27,975 nucleotides of DNA from Emiliania huxleyi CCMP1516 (Eukaryota > Haptophyta > Isochrysidales > Noelaerhabdaceae), in the NCBI RefSeq assembly GCF_000372725.1, contig NW_005200417.1:441931-469905 (forward strand), written 5' to 3'. The notes beneath the pieces were generated by a model that was given only the letters and a program-made list of their open reading frames with translations, made no database searches and was not told the DNA's origin. The position numbers and the translations under genes are program-made. Position 1 is the stretch's first letter; each line of letters begins with the position of its first letter. Shown one piece after another: positions 1 to 9,180 of this stretch.

Positions 1-901
1 GCCCGCCGTCAGCAAGGCCCGTGCCGCCGCCGGGCGACGCAGCGCCCGGCTCCACCGATGCCGCCGCCGCCTCCGCTTCCGCCGTTGCTTCCGCCGCCGC
101 CGCCGCTGCCGCTGCTGCCGCCGCCTCTGCCGCCCTTCTCGCCGCAATCTCTGCCGCTGCCACCGCGTCGGCCTGTGCCGCCTTGGCTTGTGTCTCGGCC
201 TGTGCCGCCTCCGCCTCAATCGCAGCGGCATCGCCCGCATCGCCCGCATCGTCCACTGCCTCCGCGCTGGCCGCTGTCTTGTAGGGCGAGCCGAGGTAGC
301 CGGAGCTGTGCGAGCGGGCCGTCAGACGGGACGGCGACTGGGGCGAGGGGGTGGCGCCGACGGCGCTGCGGCGCGTCACGTACCCTCGCAAGTACTCCTC
401 CTCCGAGTCCTCCTCCACGTCCGCCACGGTGGGAGGCGACCACGGGAAGGGAAGCTGCGGGGAGAGCACGTCGCACGTTGGCTCTGCCACTGCAGGCGTC
501 GCTTGAGCGGGCTCCGCCCTGTCCGGCCCCGGAGGCGGCGAGACGTCCGCGGCGGAGGCCTTTCCGAACTCGGTGCCAGCGTTTCCGAACTCAGCGCGAG
601 CGTCCGCGGCGGAGATCTTTTCGAACTCGGCGCGAGCGTCAGCGGCGGAGATCTTATCGAACTCGGCGCGGACGAACTGGCGCACCCTCCGCGCCGATGC
701 GATGCCACCACCAGCACTCCGGCTCCAGCTCCGGCGGGTGCGGCGCCGTAAGACGAGAGAAACCAATAGTGCGCCAAGCAGGGAGAAGAGGAGCAGCTCC
801 CACGCCGGCGCCGTACCGGGCGATTGCGGGAGGGGCGGCGGCGCGGGGCGTCGCTGCCGCGTCAGACGAGCGCCAAGCAACTGGCGGGCCCGCGCAGGCA
901 T
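1..901 (-). CDS. Membrane-anchored Ala-rich protein, N-terminal part (3' end outside window)
   Basis: The reverse strand is open from an ATG at 901 to the left edge with no stop, about 300 codons. The predicted order is: a basic, proline-rich N-terminus (residues 1-33); one hydrophobic segment at about 35-51 (LLLFSLLGALLVSLVL) followed by an Arg-rich stop-transfer patch; three degenerate 12-residue repeats ending in KISAAD/KASAAD; a Pro/Ser-rich linker; an acidic stretch (DVEEDSEEEYL); and a long Ala/Glu-rich segment likely to be helical or coiled coil. This composition suggests a single-pass membrane or organelle-targeted protein. The frame upstream of 901 stays open, so the start could lie in an earlier exon. 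I do not recognise the family. Other long frames over this stretch are Pro- or Arg-rich shadows caused by GC-rich codons. Confidence 0.6.
   Translation of the reverse strand, partial: MPARARQLLGARLTRQRRPAPPPLPQSPGTAPAWELLLFSLLGALLVSLVLRRRTRRSWSRSAGGGIASARRVRQFVRAEFDKISAADARAEFEKISAADARAEFGNAGTEFGKASAADVSPPPGPDRAEPAQATPAVAEPTCDVLSPQLPFPWSPPTVADVEEDSEEEYLRGYVTRRSAVGATPSPQSPSRLTARSHSSGYLGSPYKTAASAEAVDDAGDAGDAAAIEAEAAQAETQAKAAQADAVAAAEIAARRAAEAAAAAAAAAAAEATAEAEAAAASVEPGAASPGGGTGLADGG
543..670. repeat. 36-bp imperfect tandem repeat inside the left-edge gene
   Basis: About two full units plus degenerate flanking units share the core cggcggagatctt and cgaactcggc. The unit is a multiple of three and encodes the repeated ARAEFxKISAAD peptide of the reverse-strand gene, so copy number can vary without breaking the frame. 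Confidence 0.7.
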
Positions 902-1219
902 GCCCAGCCAGTACCCGGACCAGGTTCGTTGTGAAGAGCTGGGGCGCGCCACCCAAGAGCCTAGGTAGGTGCGGATCGGCAAGAGCGCAATCGATCTTTT
1001 TGCCCTCTATCACCTTGGGTTGTAAGAACTTGAAACACACCACGCAGGGGCACAGCAAGCACGGATAGCCGTTGAGGAGAAAGGGCGTAAGGTGTATGCG
1101 CAGCCACGGCCGTGCCGCGGTGGGCGCGCCACCTCCCGCGAGCGCGGCGGGATCGGAATTGCGGCCGGAGGGAAGGGCGAGCCGCCGCCGCCGCCGCCAT
1201 ATACCATCAGCGACGACGA

Positions 1220-1515
1220 CCGCGGCTCGCCCCAAACGCCAGGCGCTGGATCGGCAGTAGGGCTTGGGCGGCGCAGCGTAGGCCTCGAGCCACACGAGTC
1301 GCCGACAACCCCCCCTCATCGACGTGATGGCCGCACCCGCTGCCGGCCGATGCAAGCTGCCGCCTCCACCGCACCAGCGATACTGGCCGCGGCTCGCCGC
1401 CACGCGCCGGCTCGGAAGAGGGGCTATCGGCGGCGCAGCAGAGCGGCATGCGTCATCATTCGAGCAGCACCAGGTCCCCTCTTCGACGTGACGGCCGCTC
1501 CCGGAGCCGGCCGGT
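1220..1515. repeat. Diverged tandem duplication, period about 170 bp
   Basis: Two imperfect copies (about 1220-1345 and 1389-1515) share the order ccgcggctcgcc, cggcgcagc, tcgacgtgatggccgc or tcgacgtgacggccgc, and gccggccg. Identity is moderate and was judged by eye. Confidence 0.4.
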
Positions 1516-1878
1516 GCGCGCCCGACCCACGCCCCCTCTCGCACCCCCCCGATCCCCCTGCGCGGCGCCCCCTCCACTGCGCGCCGGCTCGAGCGCCTAT
1601 TGCCAAATCGCGACTTTCGAGCGCAGTGCGTGCGCCCCACACGTCACGCGAGCGCAGGAGAGTTTGCGGCAGAGCAGTACCGTGTACTAGCCGGAGGCAT
1701 CGCGCCGAAAACCCCGCGCATTCCGCCCCAACAGAGGCTGCAGGAGGCAGATGGCCAATAGCGACGATCGTTACGAAATGTAGCGTTACCGGGAGCTCTC
1801 CAAGCTGTCTTGGGTGGTCAGCTAGCGAGAGAAAGAAGAATTTTAGGACGTTCCTCGCACAACACGGTGGCGGCGTGC

Positions 1879-1904
<26 letters not shown>
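1879..1904. repeat. (AG)n microsatellite
   Basis: Thirteen consecutive AG units, continuing imperfectly as acagag. Confidence 0.95.
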
Positions 1905-1911
<7 letters not shown>

Positions 1912-2706
1912 TTAATATTAACCTTGCGAACTCGTCCCCCCCGGCAGGGCTATGCAACTGTGACCAGTGTGTGCTGTCTACGCCTGAACCAGGTGTCAAA
2001 TCTGCCGATGCGTGACCTGTGCGTGGGCTGCTCTGTGAGGGGTCCAGGCGTAGTCCGACGGGTAGGGGGTCTGTGCCCGGGCGGTGTCCGGTGCGGAGTC
2101 TCTCTCTGATCCTGCCTGGGATGTTGGGTGCGAGGTGTGGCGGCTTCGATCCCAAGGGGGGGAGCTGATCCCACTCGGTAACCAACTCTCAGGGGCAGTA
2201 GGTGGGCGAGCTTCAAGCGCGCTCATCTCGATCGTCAAGGCGTCGCTACGCGCGGTCTTCCGCGGGGGGAGCTTCGTCGACGGGTGCGGGACCGCGGCGC
2301 AGACAGTGCTGCGGCGATGCCTCCGGCTGCTGCGGAGAGTGGCTTGCTGCTCGCTGCGATGGCGAAGAACTCGTCTCGTCACACGCCAAGGGCTTATGCT
2401 CTGTCGAGACGTGAGGCGTATGCGCCCAGGAGGGGAGGGCGCATGCGTAACGACGCTGCTAGAGATGCCTTTCGGGGCCCAGAGATAAAACTTCTGATGC
2501 CATGCGTGACCTAGTAGTGTCCCCAGCTATGGGCGTGTCCACGTTGGAGCCAGGTGTGGTGTGGACGCGAGAATAGCTCCGCCGTTCATGGAGGCAACCG
2601 ATGCGAGTCGACTGGTGTGTGTCGTCGTGGTTTCGTATCAAGAATTCTCTCTCTCTCTCGCGGCGTGCAGTCCTCCCATCCCTCCCTTGGGGTGATGTTT
2701 TCTTTC

Positions 2707-2957
2707 TTTACTGGGCACGGGTACAAGATCCTGCTCGTGCAGGTGGGGACCCTGTCCTTCTCCCACCCCTCGTTTGGCGTGCGCGTTTTATTTATTGCTG
2801 CTGTCTCGCTCGCTCGTGCGTCCTTGGAAGTTGTGCGCCTCCTTCTCCTATGAGCTCGTATGCCACGTCGCCGCCTGTGTTTGGGTTTCTATGTTTGCGA
2901 TTTGGAATTTGGTATTTGTCCAGCTCTTTGTTTATTTATTTATTTACTGGGCACGGG
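2707..2957 (+). mobile_element. Short retrotransposed insertion with TTTA tail and 15-bp target-site duplication
   Basis: The 15-mer tttactgggcacggg occurs at 2707-2721 and again at 2943-2957. The 221 bp between end in a (TTTA)n-type tail, the arrangement left by target-primed reverse transcription. The first part of the insert is an inverted copy of a motif also seen near 3087-3130. The sequence just before the tail differs from the LINE-like 3' end at 11226-11259, so this may be a separate SINE-like family. Confidence 0.55.
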
Positions 2958-3128
2958 ACTGGCGCGCACTGGCACTAACACAGGCACACCACTGGAGCCG
3001 CCTAAGCGACTCCCGCGAGGACGGCGAGGCACTTAGCTCCGTGCACTCGACCGCCCTCGCCGCAGAAAGAAGAAAATTGAGAACCCAAACGAGGATAGGG
3101 GAGGAGGACAGGGTCCACACCTGCACGA

Positions 3129-3276
3129 GGGGGCGGCGGCATGAGTCTCCCACATACTGTGCGGGCCTCACTAGAGGTGCGGCCTGCGCGTGTCCTCGCC
3201 CTTGGGCTTGGGAGAAGGTCTTGAGCGGCGAGGGGAAGGGGTTGTGTGTCTGTGCATGGCATGCATGTGTGCAGTA
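3129..3276 (+). repeat. Dispersed repeat, copy A (copy B at 11552-11682)
   Basis: About 130-145 bp are nearly identical to 11552-11682, sharing for example catgagtctcccacatact and cctcactagaggtgcgg. Both copies end at a gtgtgtctgtgcatg motif. In copy B this runs into a long (GT)n tract. In copy A a short insertion separates the same blocks. Confidence 0.8.
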
Positions 3277-3434
3277 CAGCTAGCAGGCTGGGTAGCGCGA
3301 ACGGGTTTTTTCTTTTCCCAGCTCGCTGTATACACGTGTAGTAATCCAAGCCCTCGGTGTGCGGGGTGCGCGCGTGCGCGGATGCCACGTCAGTGCATGC
3401 GAGAAAGAGGACACTAGAGAGGGGGGGGGGGGGG

Positions 3435-5345
3435 TCACTGCGCCTTCTGCCACTCTCGGATCATCCGACGCAGCGAGTGGTTTGGGAAGATACAAGTGTG
3501 GTCGAGCTCGCCGCCCGTCAGAGGACTCGTCGACTTGGTCGCGAGCCAACGCTCGATCGCCGTCCGCTCGTATGAGTGCCCATCCGCCGCCATCACCGGG
3601 TCGCTCATCACCTCGGTCGTGATTGGGCAGACGAAGTCGTCCGGCGGCTCCTCCTCCTCCACCGAAGGCGGCCTCTCTGCAGCCAAAGAGGACGACGCTT
3701 GCTCGTCGGGCGCCCGCCTCTCCTCCAGCCTCGCGCTCTCCTCTAGCGCCGCCGCCAACTCTGCCTCCTCTCCCGCCGCCAGCGCTGCCTCATCCTCGGG
3801 CTCCCGCGACGGCCCAGCGCCTCCACCTCCGCCCTTCCCCTTCTTCTTCTTCTTCTTGCCCTTCTTGCTCTCCTTGTCGCGCCCCCCCGCCTCCTTCTCC
3901 GCCTCCTCCTCCGCCAGCAGCGCCTCGGCATGCCGCGCCGCATCCGCCTCTGCCGCCGCTCTCTCCGCCTCCCTCGCCGCTGCCTCCGCCTCCGCCTCCG
4001 CCGCCGCATGCTCCTCGAAGGCGCGCACGCACTCGGCGTGGCCATTCTTCCTGGCCAGCTGCAGCGCCGTCCTGCCGCTTTCAGTGCGCAGCGTCATGTC
4101 TGCGCCCGCCCGCAGCAAGCGCCGCACGACGGCGGGGTGGCCTTGGATGGCGGCGAGCATCAGCGCGGTGCGGCCTTTGCTGTTCTGCATGTTGATCTCC
4201 GCGCCGCGCTGCAGCAGCAAGTCGACCACTCGCTCGTGGCCGTGAGCGGCGGCTAGCATCAGCGCGGTGCCGCCTTCGCTCCTCTGCAAGTTGGCATCCG
4301 CGCCGCGTTGCAGCAGCAGCTCGACCATCCGCTCGTGGCCTCCCATGGCGGCGAGCGCCAGCGCGGTGATGCCGCTCACATCGCCTACCCCGCAAGTCGC
4401 GTTGACCCGCCCGCCGCTGTCGAGCCACGCCAGCAGCGCCGTCTCGTCGCCTCGCCCAGCCGCTCTCGCCGCCTCTGCGGGAAGGCTGCCCAACGAGCTG
4501 GAAGAGGACGCGGCACTCGCTCCCGCCGCCGCCTCGCCCGAGGAAGCGCCGCCCGCGCCGCCCGCCGCCGCCTCGCGCCGGCTCGCAGTCACCTCCGCGA
4601 TGTGCTGCCGGAAGGCGTCGACGCACGCGCTGTGGCCGTTCTCCTTGGCATGCTGCAGCGCGGACCTGCCGTCCGCAGAGCGCAGCCTCGTATCCGCGCC
4701 CGCCCGAAGCAGGCGGGTCACAATGGCGGCGGCGCCGTGGATGGCGGCGCTCATCAGCGCGGTGAGGCCGTCGCTGGCCTGCAGGTTGATCTCCGCCCCG
4801 CGCTGCAGCAGCAGCTCGACCACCCGCTCGTGGCAAAAACCGGCGGCTAGCATCAGCGCGGTGACGCCGTCGCTCATCTGCTGGTTGATCTCCGCGCCGT
4901 GCTGCATCAGCAGCTCGACCACCCGCTCGTGGCCTTTGAAGGCGGCGTTCATCAGCGCGGTGTCGCTGTCGCTGTTCCGCAGGTTGATACCCGCGCCTCT
5001 CTGCAGCAGCAGCTCGACCGCCCGCTCGTGGCCGTGAGCGGCGGCGGTCATCAGCGCGGTGTCGCCGTGGCTGTTCTGCTGGTTGATATAGGCGCCGCGC
5101 AGCAGCAGCAACTCGACCACCCGCTCGTGGCCGTGGTGGGTGGCAAGCATCAGCGCGGTGACGCCGCTCCCATTGCCTACCACGCAAGTCGCGTTGACCT
5201 GCCCGTCGCTGTCGAGCCACGCCAGCAGCGCCGCCTCGTCGCCTTCCGCAGCCGCTTGCACGGCCTCTTTGGGAAGGCTGCCCAGTAGGCCGGAAGAGGC
5301 CGCCTCGCCCGAGCATGCGCCGCCCGCGCCGCGCGAGCCGGGCAT
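3435..5345 (-). CDS. Ankyrin-repeat/U-box E3 ubiquitin ligase
   Basis: This is an intact 636-residue frame starting at the ATG at 5345. Residues about 25-235 hold a first ankyrin block with repeats of the type GxTALMxAAxxGHERVVELLLQRGAEIN. A second, similar block occupies about 290-430 after a Ser/Ala-rich linker. Each block starts with the same leader (AALLAWLDS) and ends in a cap of the type GRSALQHAKENGH, so the N-terminal two thirds is an internal duplication. An Ala/Glu-rich, probably coiled region and a lysine run follow. Residues 569-636 are a U-box: FVCPITTEVMSDPV, the GHSYER turn, the IERWL helix and a C-terminal RRMIREW helix. U-box proteins bind E2 enzymes and ubiquitylate partners; ankyrins usually supply substrate binding. 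The substrate is unknown and the location is likely cytosolic. The stop lies directly beside a poly-G run. Confidence 0.93.
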   Translation of the reverse strand: MPGSRGAGGACSGEAASSGLLGSLPKEAVQAAAEGDEAALLAWLDSDGQVNATCVVGNGSGVTALMLATHHGHERVVELLLLRGAYINQQNSHGDTALMTAAAHGHERAVELLLQRGAGINLRNSDSDTALMNAAFKGHERVVELLMQHGAEINQQMSDGVTALMLAAGFCHERVVELLLQRGAEINLQASDGLTALMSAAIHGAAAIVTRLLRAGADTRLRSADGRSALQHAKENGHSACVDAFRQHIAEVTASRREAAAGGAGGASSGEAAAGASAASSSSSLGSLPAEAARAAGRGDETALLAWLDSGGRVNATCGVGDVSGITALALAAMGGHERMVELLLQRGADANLQRSEGGTALMLAAAHGHERVVDLLLQRGAEINMQNSKGRTALMLAAIQGHPAVVRRLLRAGADMTLRTESGRTALQLARKNGHAECVRAFEEHAAAEAEAEAAAREAERAAAEADAARHAEALLAEEEAEKEAGGRDKESKKGKKKKKKGKGGGGGAGPSREPEDEAALAAGEEAELAAALEESARLEERRAPDEQASSSLAAERPPSVEEEEPPDDFVCPITTEVMSDPVMAADGHSYERTAIERWLATKSTSPLTGGELDHTCIFPNHSLRRMIREWQKAQ

Positions 5346-5620
5346 CCCCTCTCACAGAGAAAAGAATCCGCGGCCGCGACTGCCCATACCGCGCCGGCGT
5401 CCCAGGCGGCGATCTTGAGCTTAGGCGGCTCCCGTGGTGTGTAAAATGAACTCGGGGGCACGGGACGCGGCACAAACGGGGCACAAACGCCAGGCTACAA
5501 ACACGGGAGGGCAAGTGTGTTGACCCCGCTTTACTTTTGCTCAGGCTTTTTCGCTGGTTATTGTTCCCTCTCGCACTCGGCGAACGAAGCAGGCGGACGC
5601 TCCACGGCCGGCGTGGGGAT

Positions 5621-5926
5621 ATGGACACATCGCGGCCCGCGCAGGCGCCGGCTCTGTCCCGTCCCTTCTTTTGGACCTCCGCAGCTCTCTTCCTGGCCAT
5701 TGCCCCCCTCGTCCCGACTGTTGTGGGACTACTCGGTCAAGCCTTGATTGCCGTTCCAGCCGTCACCGTGTCACCACATACTAGACCACATAGCGAGTCA
5801 GGCAAGTCCGTCGTACTTGCGGAGAGTCGCGTGTTCATTCGGTTCATCCCGCTTGCACGAATAGGGCCAGCTTACCCGCCAGCATTTCGCGCCCTCTGTT
5901 GGCCTCGCTCTCGATCAAATCGCTAA
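5621..5926 (+). CDS. Possible small membrane protein or first exon
   Basis: An ATG at 5621 opens 101 codons. The N-terminal half has a hydrophobic stretch (FFWTSAALFLAIAPLVPTVV) typical of a membrane anchor. The C-terminal half is unremarkable and overlaps the 3' end of the reverse-strand gene 5844-6546, so either the two genes converge and overlap or this frame ends earlier at an unseen splice site. No family is recognised. It lies 275 bp from, and divergent to, the start of the ankyrin/U-box gene. Confidence 0.3.
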   Translation: MDTSRPAQAPALSRPFFWTSAALFLAIAPLVPTVVGLLGQALIAVPAVTVSPHTRPHSESGKSVVLAESRVFIRFIPLARIGPAYPPAFRALCWPRSRSNR

Positions 5927-6546
5927 GGGCCACCCACATGCGCGCCCCATCGACCGTGATGCCGGTGCCCACGACCCCGTTTCCTGCCGCAGGGCTGCGG
6001 CTGCGCGTCGCGATTGCGATTTGCTGCACGAGGTGGAAAGCCCCATTGTACACCCGCACACAAAACTCGTCTTGAGAACTCACCACAGGCTGCTGCGTCA
6101 TCTCAGATCGCACATCAATGATGGAGATGCCGGCGTTGCGCCCGGCGTCCCATCCATGGCCAGCGCAACTAACAAACAGATGGCCGTTTAGGTAGGCCAG
6201 CGCATGTGCTCCGGCGAACGGGTGGGTACGATCAGGGTTGATGCCGTCGTGCGGCTCCCAGACCGCCGCGTCGCGTGTGCGTTTGTGCTCGGCGTCACTG
6301 TGGGCTCGCTCGCGGCCGCAACCGCACTCGGCCGCCACCGAGGCTGAGAGAGACTTCGCGCCGGTTCATCGGGCCAGTGCGCAGTGGGGTTCAACCCTCT
6401 CCTTTTACCCATCTCTATGGATAGAGCCGTACAGTAAGTACAGTCTGCCTGCAGCCTGGTTACATACCCTGACATCCATGAGCTCCCATCGACACATATA
6501 TTCCACATCGGGACTTGCTCCTTTTACCACTCTCCTGCAGGCTCAT
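5844..6546 (-). CDS. Unrecognised protein, two-exon model (possible beta-propeller-like fragment)
   Basis: The second exon (6343-5844) encodes a compositionally normal protein segment with hydrophobic strands such as HALAYLNGHLFVSCAGHGW, GISIIDVRSE and GITVDGARMWVALSD, reminiscent of blades of an NHL/lactonase-type propeller, but too short to assign. It has no ATG in frame. Directly upstream is an acceptor (ctctctcag at 6344). A donor gtatgt at 6467 would end a first exon 6546-6468 starting at an ATG (MSLQESGKRSKSR). The two join in phase to give 192 codons. The intron would be 124 nt, GT-AG. The exon 2 frame is fairly solid; the first exon is inference. Confidence 0.45.
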
Positions 6547-6821
6547 GTAAAGAGCTAGAGCTGTCCCTTTTCTTTAATTATTGTTTTTATTTCACATCCT
6601 TCATCGATACACACATGGCCACCCCCAACGGCCAGACCGCTCGCTTAAGGCTGATTGGCTAGACGAGCGGTCTACCTCCGACGGGGCGGTCTGGATCACG
6701 GGGGATGACATCCTGCCTCCCGGCACGCCGGGAGGAGGTGGTTGCTCCGCCGCCGGACCCCCCCCTCCACCACCCTCGCCCAGGGATCTACAACGCTCGC
6801 GTCGCAGACGCGGTACCATTG

Positions 6822-7471
6822 ACAAATCTGCAATATACCCACACACGAACAAATAGCAAAATCCGAATACCGTGCACGAACTCGTGGACGGACGCAAGCC
6901 TTCAGCTGGTGCCAAGACATCCGTAAAATTGAAGCCAAGAACGTCCGCCAAATCCGTGCTTTCGGAGCAACTGAGGGAAAGCCGCTGATCGAGCCCAGCG
7001 TGCCCGCGGCCGCCTCCCGCGCAGCACCGCCGCTGGGGACGACACGCTGCGGAATCGGATCAAGCCCATGCAAGGGCAAAGAAGGACGCTGCAGAAGCGG
7101 TTGGAGAGGCAGCCGGCGTCTGCCGTCACAACGAGTCCCAGCACTGGTTGGACATGCGCGTCGGCTCGCCCGAGGACTGCTATCGCGACCCTCCCGTCGT
7201 GCCGCAGCCTCCGACGAGCTCTGCAACCGAGGAGAGTGAGGGTGCGCCTCCCCTCACTGCTGGCCTGGCTGCGCACCGCCCCACAAAGCACCCCCTCGAG
7301 CATCTCTACAAGTACAAGTACAAGGGCGACCTTCTCCAAGTCGTCAACGCGCCCGGCTCCGGCAAGACTTTAGCCTTGGCCACCCTCCTTGCGGAGCAGG
7401 AGGAGATCCGCTCTCGGTCGGCAACGTGGCAGCTAGTCGAGGGACTCGGTAGTTGTGACCCCCCTGAGTGA
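6822..7471 (+). pseudogene. Decayed or multi-exon P-loop NTPase ORF
   Basis: Protein-like text appears in successive frames: frame 1 from 6822 (with FSWCQDIRKIEAKNVRQIRA), then frame 3 around 7040-7100 (GDDTLRNRIKPMQGQRR), then frame 2 to the stop at 7471 (HWLDMRVGSPEDCY). The last part contains a Walker A motif, APGSGKT, within GDLLQVVNAPGSGKTLALAT, as found near the start of helicase or AAA-type ATPase cores. No Walker B or helicase motifs follow. Two frame changes in 300 bp without clear splice sites favour a pseudogene or transposon-derived fragment, but unrecognised introns are possible in this genome. Confidence 0.35.
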
Positions 7472-7800
7472 GGACAAGGAGAGAGCTTTTGTGGTGTTGG
7501 TGTACGCAATAACGGGACAGGGTGGTCGTTCTCTCTAGCTCCCCTTCTAGCTCTTGGCATGAGCTGCGCCATGTGTCCGAACCCTTTTTCGCAGCAACAC
7601 CTTACACTTTTACGCCCTCCAAATTCGGGTCGGCGCGTAGGCCGTAGGCGTAGCGGAGTGGGCCCCGAGTTTGCAAAGGGCGACGGACGCTTGCGTCCTA
7701 GCCTCCAACAACGCCTCCCCGGCGCAGAGGGGCCCCCGGAGGGATGCTCAACCGCTCCACGCCACGCCGCTTGCGGCGGTCCTATTCCCAGCTCCGCTGA

Positions 7801-7848
7801 GGGGTAGGTAGGTAGGTAGTAAGGTGAAGAACAGCCAGGCTCGGACTG
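7801..7848 (+). repeat. GGTA-tract repeat, copy 1 (inverted copy at 12461-12507)
   Basis: Four ggta units are followed by aaggtgaagaacag and caggctc. The same series, with few differences, lies in reverse orientation at 12461-12507. Confidence 0.75.
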
Positions 7849-8282
7849 GACACCAACGCGGTATGGGTGGACGCTGGACAGATGATGACGACACGCACGA
7901 GCGACACACAGACACAAACAAGCTCACAAGACACACAGCCAGCTGGCTGCCACACACCCTGAGTCGGCGTACACATAACTCAGGGCCACATCCTCCCTGT
8001 CGCCCCCCCCAGCACTCCACGGTGCCAAGGGCACAAACAAGGGCACAACTCAAACAACAGACGACAAGAAGTGACATGTGAGGCTAGAGCAGGCGTGCTC
8101 CACCTCTAGCAATCTCGCCGGCCGGCGAGGCACGGACGAGACCGTATGTGGGGTCTAGTGAGGTGTCTATGGACGCTCTCCTCATGGGCTAGCTGCCTAC
8201 GGCTAGCCCTAGTCTCGCACTCACGGACAGTGACAATCAAATGGGTGAGTGTTTGCGAGCTGAGGCGCGTGTGCTAAATCTA

Positions 8283-8324
8283 GGCCGCACGTCGTGGCAC
8301 TATGACGGAGGTAGACGTGCGGCC
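8283..8324. other. Inverted repeat, 11-bp arms
   Basis: ggccgcacgtc (8283-8293) and gacgtgcggcc (8314-8324) are perfect inverted copies around a 20-nt loop, about 160 bp upstream of the CIA30-like start. It could be a hairpin, a protein-binding site or a relic of a small element. Confidence 0.6.
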
Positions 8325-8481
8325 GCATGAGGGGGCCCGCGGATTTAAGAATTCTTGGTCAAAACCTCACTGAACGCCCGCGAGCCAGGCACCCCGCCGG
8401 CTGATTTCGGCCGCACCCGCCACCTCGCCGCATCGAGCGCGGTACCCGTTTTGCATTGGCGAGCCTCTCCTCCGTGCCTGC

Positions 8482-9180
8482 ATGTGGCGACGCCTATCCC
8501 GCCTGCGTCAGCGCGGCGCTCACGGCACCGACGACTGGCTCGAGGACTTCTTGCACCTCAGCAAGCAGCAGACGCTGCTCCGCTTCGACACGGCGGGCTG
8601 GCGCGACCGGTGGTCCCTCCACTGCGACGCCGAGTACGGCGGCAGCTCGACCGTCGAGCTGCAGCAGGGCGAGGCTGAGGGCGAGGGCACCGCCCGCTTT
8701 GCCGGCCAAACGGTGACAGAGATAGACAGCGATAACTCGTCAGTCAGCCCAGAGACGGGTAAGCGAGCGGTGTACGCGGGCTGGGCCGCGATGCGGACGG
8801 ACGTCGAGGGCGACGGCTGGGACCTCAAGGACTTCCACGGGATCCGGCTGCGGGTGCGGCCGGACGGGCGCGGCTACATGCTCAACCTGCGGACGGTGGG
8901 CATCCTCGGCGGGGAGGACGTCGACATCTACCAGGCGCGCATGCCTCCGTCTCCGGTCCTGGGCGACTGGTGCGAGCTGCGCCTCCCCTTCTCCGCCTTC
9001 GTGCTCACCTCCCGCGGCTACGTGCAGCACAGCCAGGCGATGAACCTCGAGACGCTCAAGGAGGTCGGCCTGCTCGTCGCAGACAAGCAGACGGCGCCCT
9101 TTGAGCTCGAGATCGCCGAGGTCGAGGCGTTTCGCTTCGAGGACGAGGAGGCGCAGCCCCCCCGCCCGCGCAGCGCTTAG
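8482..9180 (+). CDS. CIA30/NDUFAF1-like protein (complex I assembly factor family)
   Basis: An intact 232-residue frame starts at the ATG at 8482. The N-terminus is short, basic and rich in Arg (MWRRLSRLRQRGAHG), as expected of a mitochondrial presequence. Residues about 25-220 fit the CIA30 domain: LRFDTAGWRDRW, an AVYAGWAAMRT strand, then DFHGIRLRVRPDGRGYMLNL, the GDWCELRLPFSAF block and LKEVGLLVADKQTAPFELEI. In animals and fungi this family helps assemble the membrane arm of respiratory complex I; algae and plants also have related plastid or mitochondrial forms, so the exact organelle is inferred. The acidic then Pro/Arg-rich tail is poorly conserved. No intron is needed. Confidence 0.88.
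   Translation: MWRRLSRLRQRGAHGTDDWLEDFLHLSKQQTLLRFDTAGWRDRWSLHCDAEYGGSSTVELQQGEAEGEGTARFAGQTVTEIDSDNSSVSPETGKRAVYAGWAAMRTDVEGDGWDLKDFHGIRLRVRPDGRGYMLNLRTVGILGGEDVDIYQARMPPSPVLGDWCELRLPFSAFVLTSRGYVQHSQAMNLETLKEVGLLVADKQTAPFELEIAEVEAFRFEDEEAQPPRPRSA

Larger units (their letters stand above)
902..3434. other. 2.5-kb stretch with no supported gene; repeat-rich
   Basis: No open frame here has recognisable protein features. The long ones (for example the reverse frame 1424-2185 and the forward frame 1092-2015) are compositional and read through an AG/CT microsatellite. The stretch holds a diverged duplication (about 1220-1515), an (AG)n tract, a short TTTA-tailed insertion (2707-2957), fragments of the aaagaaag...gggagggatgggaggac repeat family (2663-2712, reverse) and a repeat shared with 11552-11682. 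A run of 15 G precedes the end of the ankyrin gene. Confidence 0.6.
7472..8481. other. 1-kb stretch without a supported gene
   Basis: Only short compositional frames are present. It holds a GGTA-type repeat (7801-7848), a perfect 16-bp palindrome ctcgccggccggcgag (8115-8130), an inverted pair gggctagc/gctagccc near 8188-8210, and a larger inverted repeat at 8283-8324. The last 130 bp before 8482 would be the leader of the CIA30-like gene. Confidence 0.5.

Noticed and set aside
58..1068. Long forward Pro/Arg-rich frame
   Set aside because: It is the complement of the GC-rich codons of the reverse-strand gene and has no domain-like text.
1424..2185. 253-codon reverse frame
   Set aside because: It reads through the (AG)n microsatellite as Ser/Leu repeats and shows no domain.
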